Of a stretch of DNA of 6,152 nucleotides, positions 5,144 through 6,152 are shown piece by piece. Below the pieces are notes generated by a model. The model saw only the letters and a list, made by a program, of their open reading frames with translations, was not told the DNA's origin and did not search any database. Numbering within the stretch: position 1 is the stretch's first letter; each line of letters opens with the position of its first letter. The DNA is from Methanomassiliicoccales archaeon. GTDB taxonomy: Archaea; Thermoplasmatota; Thermoplasmata; Methanomassiliicoccales; JACIVX01. The stretch lies in the NCBI GenBank assembly GCA_028682925.1, contig JAJRAG010000184.1, positions 1 to 6,152 on the forward strand, read 5' to 3'. A program made the translations under genes and the position numbers.

Positions 5144-6152
5144 ATGACCAGCGGCTTGAGAAACAGAGGTAAGAGAAGGGAGGACGTCGAGGATCGCAGG
5201 AAGGCCGTCGAGGCCTTCTCGGGGACGATGCTCGATTGTATATCATCATACTCGTTCGATCCAATCCTTGCCGAGAAGAACATAGAGAATATGTTTGGTA
5301 GCGTGCAGATCCCGGTGGGATTCGTCGGTCCGATTCTGGTCAACGGCGACAACGCGAAGGGAGAATTCCTGGTCCCAATGGCTACGACCGAAGGTGCGCT
5401 CGTCGCCTCAGTTAACAGGGGATGCTCTATCATCACCGCCTCGGGTGGAGCGGACGTCGTCATCGTCAAAGAAGAGATGACTCGGGCACCGGTCTTCAGA
5501 GTGAAGAATGTGAGGCACGCCGTTGAAGTCGCAAAATGGGTCGAGGGTCACATTGAGGAAATTAAGGCCGAGGCACAAAAGACGACAAAGCATGGAAGAC
5601 TTCTGGGCATCAAGCCATTTACTTCAGGTCGGAGCCTATTCTTGCGATTCTCATATGACACTGCGGACGCCATGGGAATGAACATGGCAACTATTGCGAC
5701 TGAATCGGCATCAAGATACATCGAGAAGAGGACGGGAGCGGTATTGGTGTCAGTCTCAGGCAACATGTGCGTCGACAAGAAGCCATCCGCTGTCAACTTC
5801 CTGATGGGTCGTGGAAGAATCGTTCACGCCGACATCACGATTGCCTCGGATCTGGTCAAGGACAAGCTTCACACCACTCCTGAGGTTGTCCAGGAGGCGG
5901 GTTACAGAAAAAACAGCGTCGGCAGTGCCTTATCTCTTACCTACGGGTCCAATGCCCACATGGCCAATGTTCTCGCGGCCATATTCATCGCCACTGGACA
6001 GGATCCAGCACAAGTCGTAGAGGGCAGCATGGGGATGACCACCTGCGAGATCGTCGATGGAGATTTGTACATATCGGTTCGGATACCTTCTCTAGAGGTC
6101 GGGACGGTTGGCGGAGGCACGAAGCTGCCTTGTCAAAGGGAAGCGCTCTCGA
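5144..6152 (+). CDS. hmgA: Class I 3-hydroxy-3-methylglutaryl-CoA reductase, C-terminus cut by window edge
   Basis: This enzyme reduces HMG-CoA to mevalonate with NADPH, the committed step of the mevalonate pathway that supplies archaeal isoprenoid ether lipids. The 336 visible residues show ENMFGSVQIPVGFVGP (48-63), the class I MATTEGALVASVNRGC block (79-94) with catalytic Glu83, and the NADPH-binding DAMGMNM (175-181). They continue with DKKPSAVN (211-218) with catalytic Lys212, GQDPAQ (285-290) with catalytic Asp287, and a GTVGGGTKLP segment near the end. The catalytic histidine normally near the C-terminus lies beyond the window, as do roughly 70-90 residues if the length is typical for archaeal enzymes. 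No membrane anchor is present, unlike eukaryotic forms. The ATG at 5144 has GGAG four bases upstream (5136-5139); an ATG at 5118 is out of frame and soon stops. It is divergent from tRNA-Ile. Class II enzymes lack the ATTEG block, so class I is clear. Confidence 0.96.
   Translation, partial: MTSGLRNRGKRREDVEDRRKAVEAFSGTMLDCISSYSFDPILAEKNIENMFGSVQIPVGFVGPILVNGDNAKGEFLVPMATTEGALVASVNRGCSIITASGGADVVIVKEEMTRAPVFRVKNVRHAVEVAKWVEGHIEEIKAEAQKTTKHGRLLGIKPFTSGRSLFLRFSYDTADAMGMNMATIATESASRYIEKRTGAVLVSVSGNMCVDKKPSAVNFLMGRGRIVHADITIASDLVKDKLHTTPEVVQEAGYRKNSVGSALSLTYGSNAHMANVLAAIFIATGQDPAQVVEGSMGMTTCEIVDGDLYISVRIPSLEVGTVGGGTKLPCQREALS

Overview
The window looks like chromosomal DNA of an archaeon, most likely a euryarchaeon or Thermoplasmatota-type lineage, although the rank is inferred. 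Four observations point to archaea. A class I, membrane-anchor-free HMG-CoA reductase is present. The GMP synthase ATP-pyrophosphatase stands alone, without a fused glutaminase domain. The tRNA gene has no encoded CCA. Purine-rich BRE plus TATA elements (AAAGG followed by TTTTAA) precede both a protein gene and the tRNA gene. Strong Shine-Dalgarno sequences occur, so the organism does not rely only on leaderless translation.

Layout from left to right. (1) 1-482, minus: the N-terminal part of a GMP synthase subunit B (GuaAB), cut by the window edge, with a promoter at about 522-533. (2) 483-1050: a poorly coding stretch that contains a degenerate copy of the 3' end of tRNA-Ile at 769-799. (3) 1051-3420, minus: a 789-residue MalT/AfsR-like STAND ATPase with a TPR-rich C-terminal half and no recognisable output domain, ending in a T7 tract. 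(4) 3421-3995: an AT-rich divergent intergenic region with candidate operators and a possible out-of-frame N-terminal extension of the ATPase. (5) 3996-4490, plus: an isochorismatase-like cysteine hydrolase. (6) 4491-4937: non-coding or decayed DNA with a C-terminal gene scrap on the minus strand, a 44-codon small ORF on the plus strand, a 12-bp palindrome and a hairpin. (7) 4938-5012, minus: tRNA-Ile(GAU). (8) 5144-6152, plus: HMG-CoA reductase, cut by the right edge.

The outer genes are housekeeping genes for guanine nucleotide synthesis, isoleucine decoding and mevalonate/isoprenoid lipid synthesis. The roughly 4.2 kb between them looks different: long poorly coding gaps, gene scraps, an orphan signalling ATPase and a stand-alone hydrolase. 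It is bracketed by tRNA-Ile on one side and a same-orientation, imperfect copy of the tRNA-Ile 3' end on the other. That is the geometry left by integration into a tRNA gene, but no integrase is visible. The best unexplained signal is therefore a possible old or decayed tRNA-Ile-anchored island carrying the ATPase and the hydrolase. No complete new system can be demonstrated from this sequence alone.
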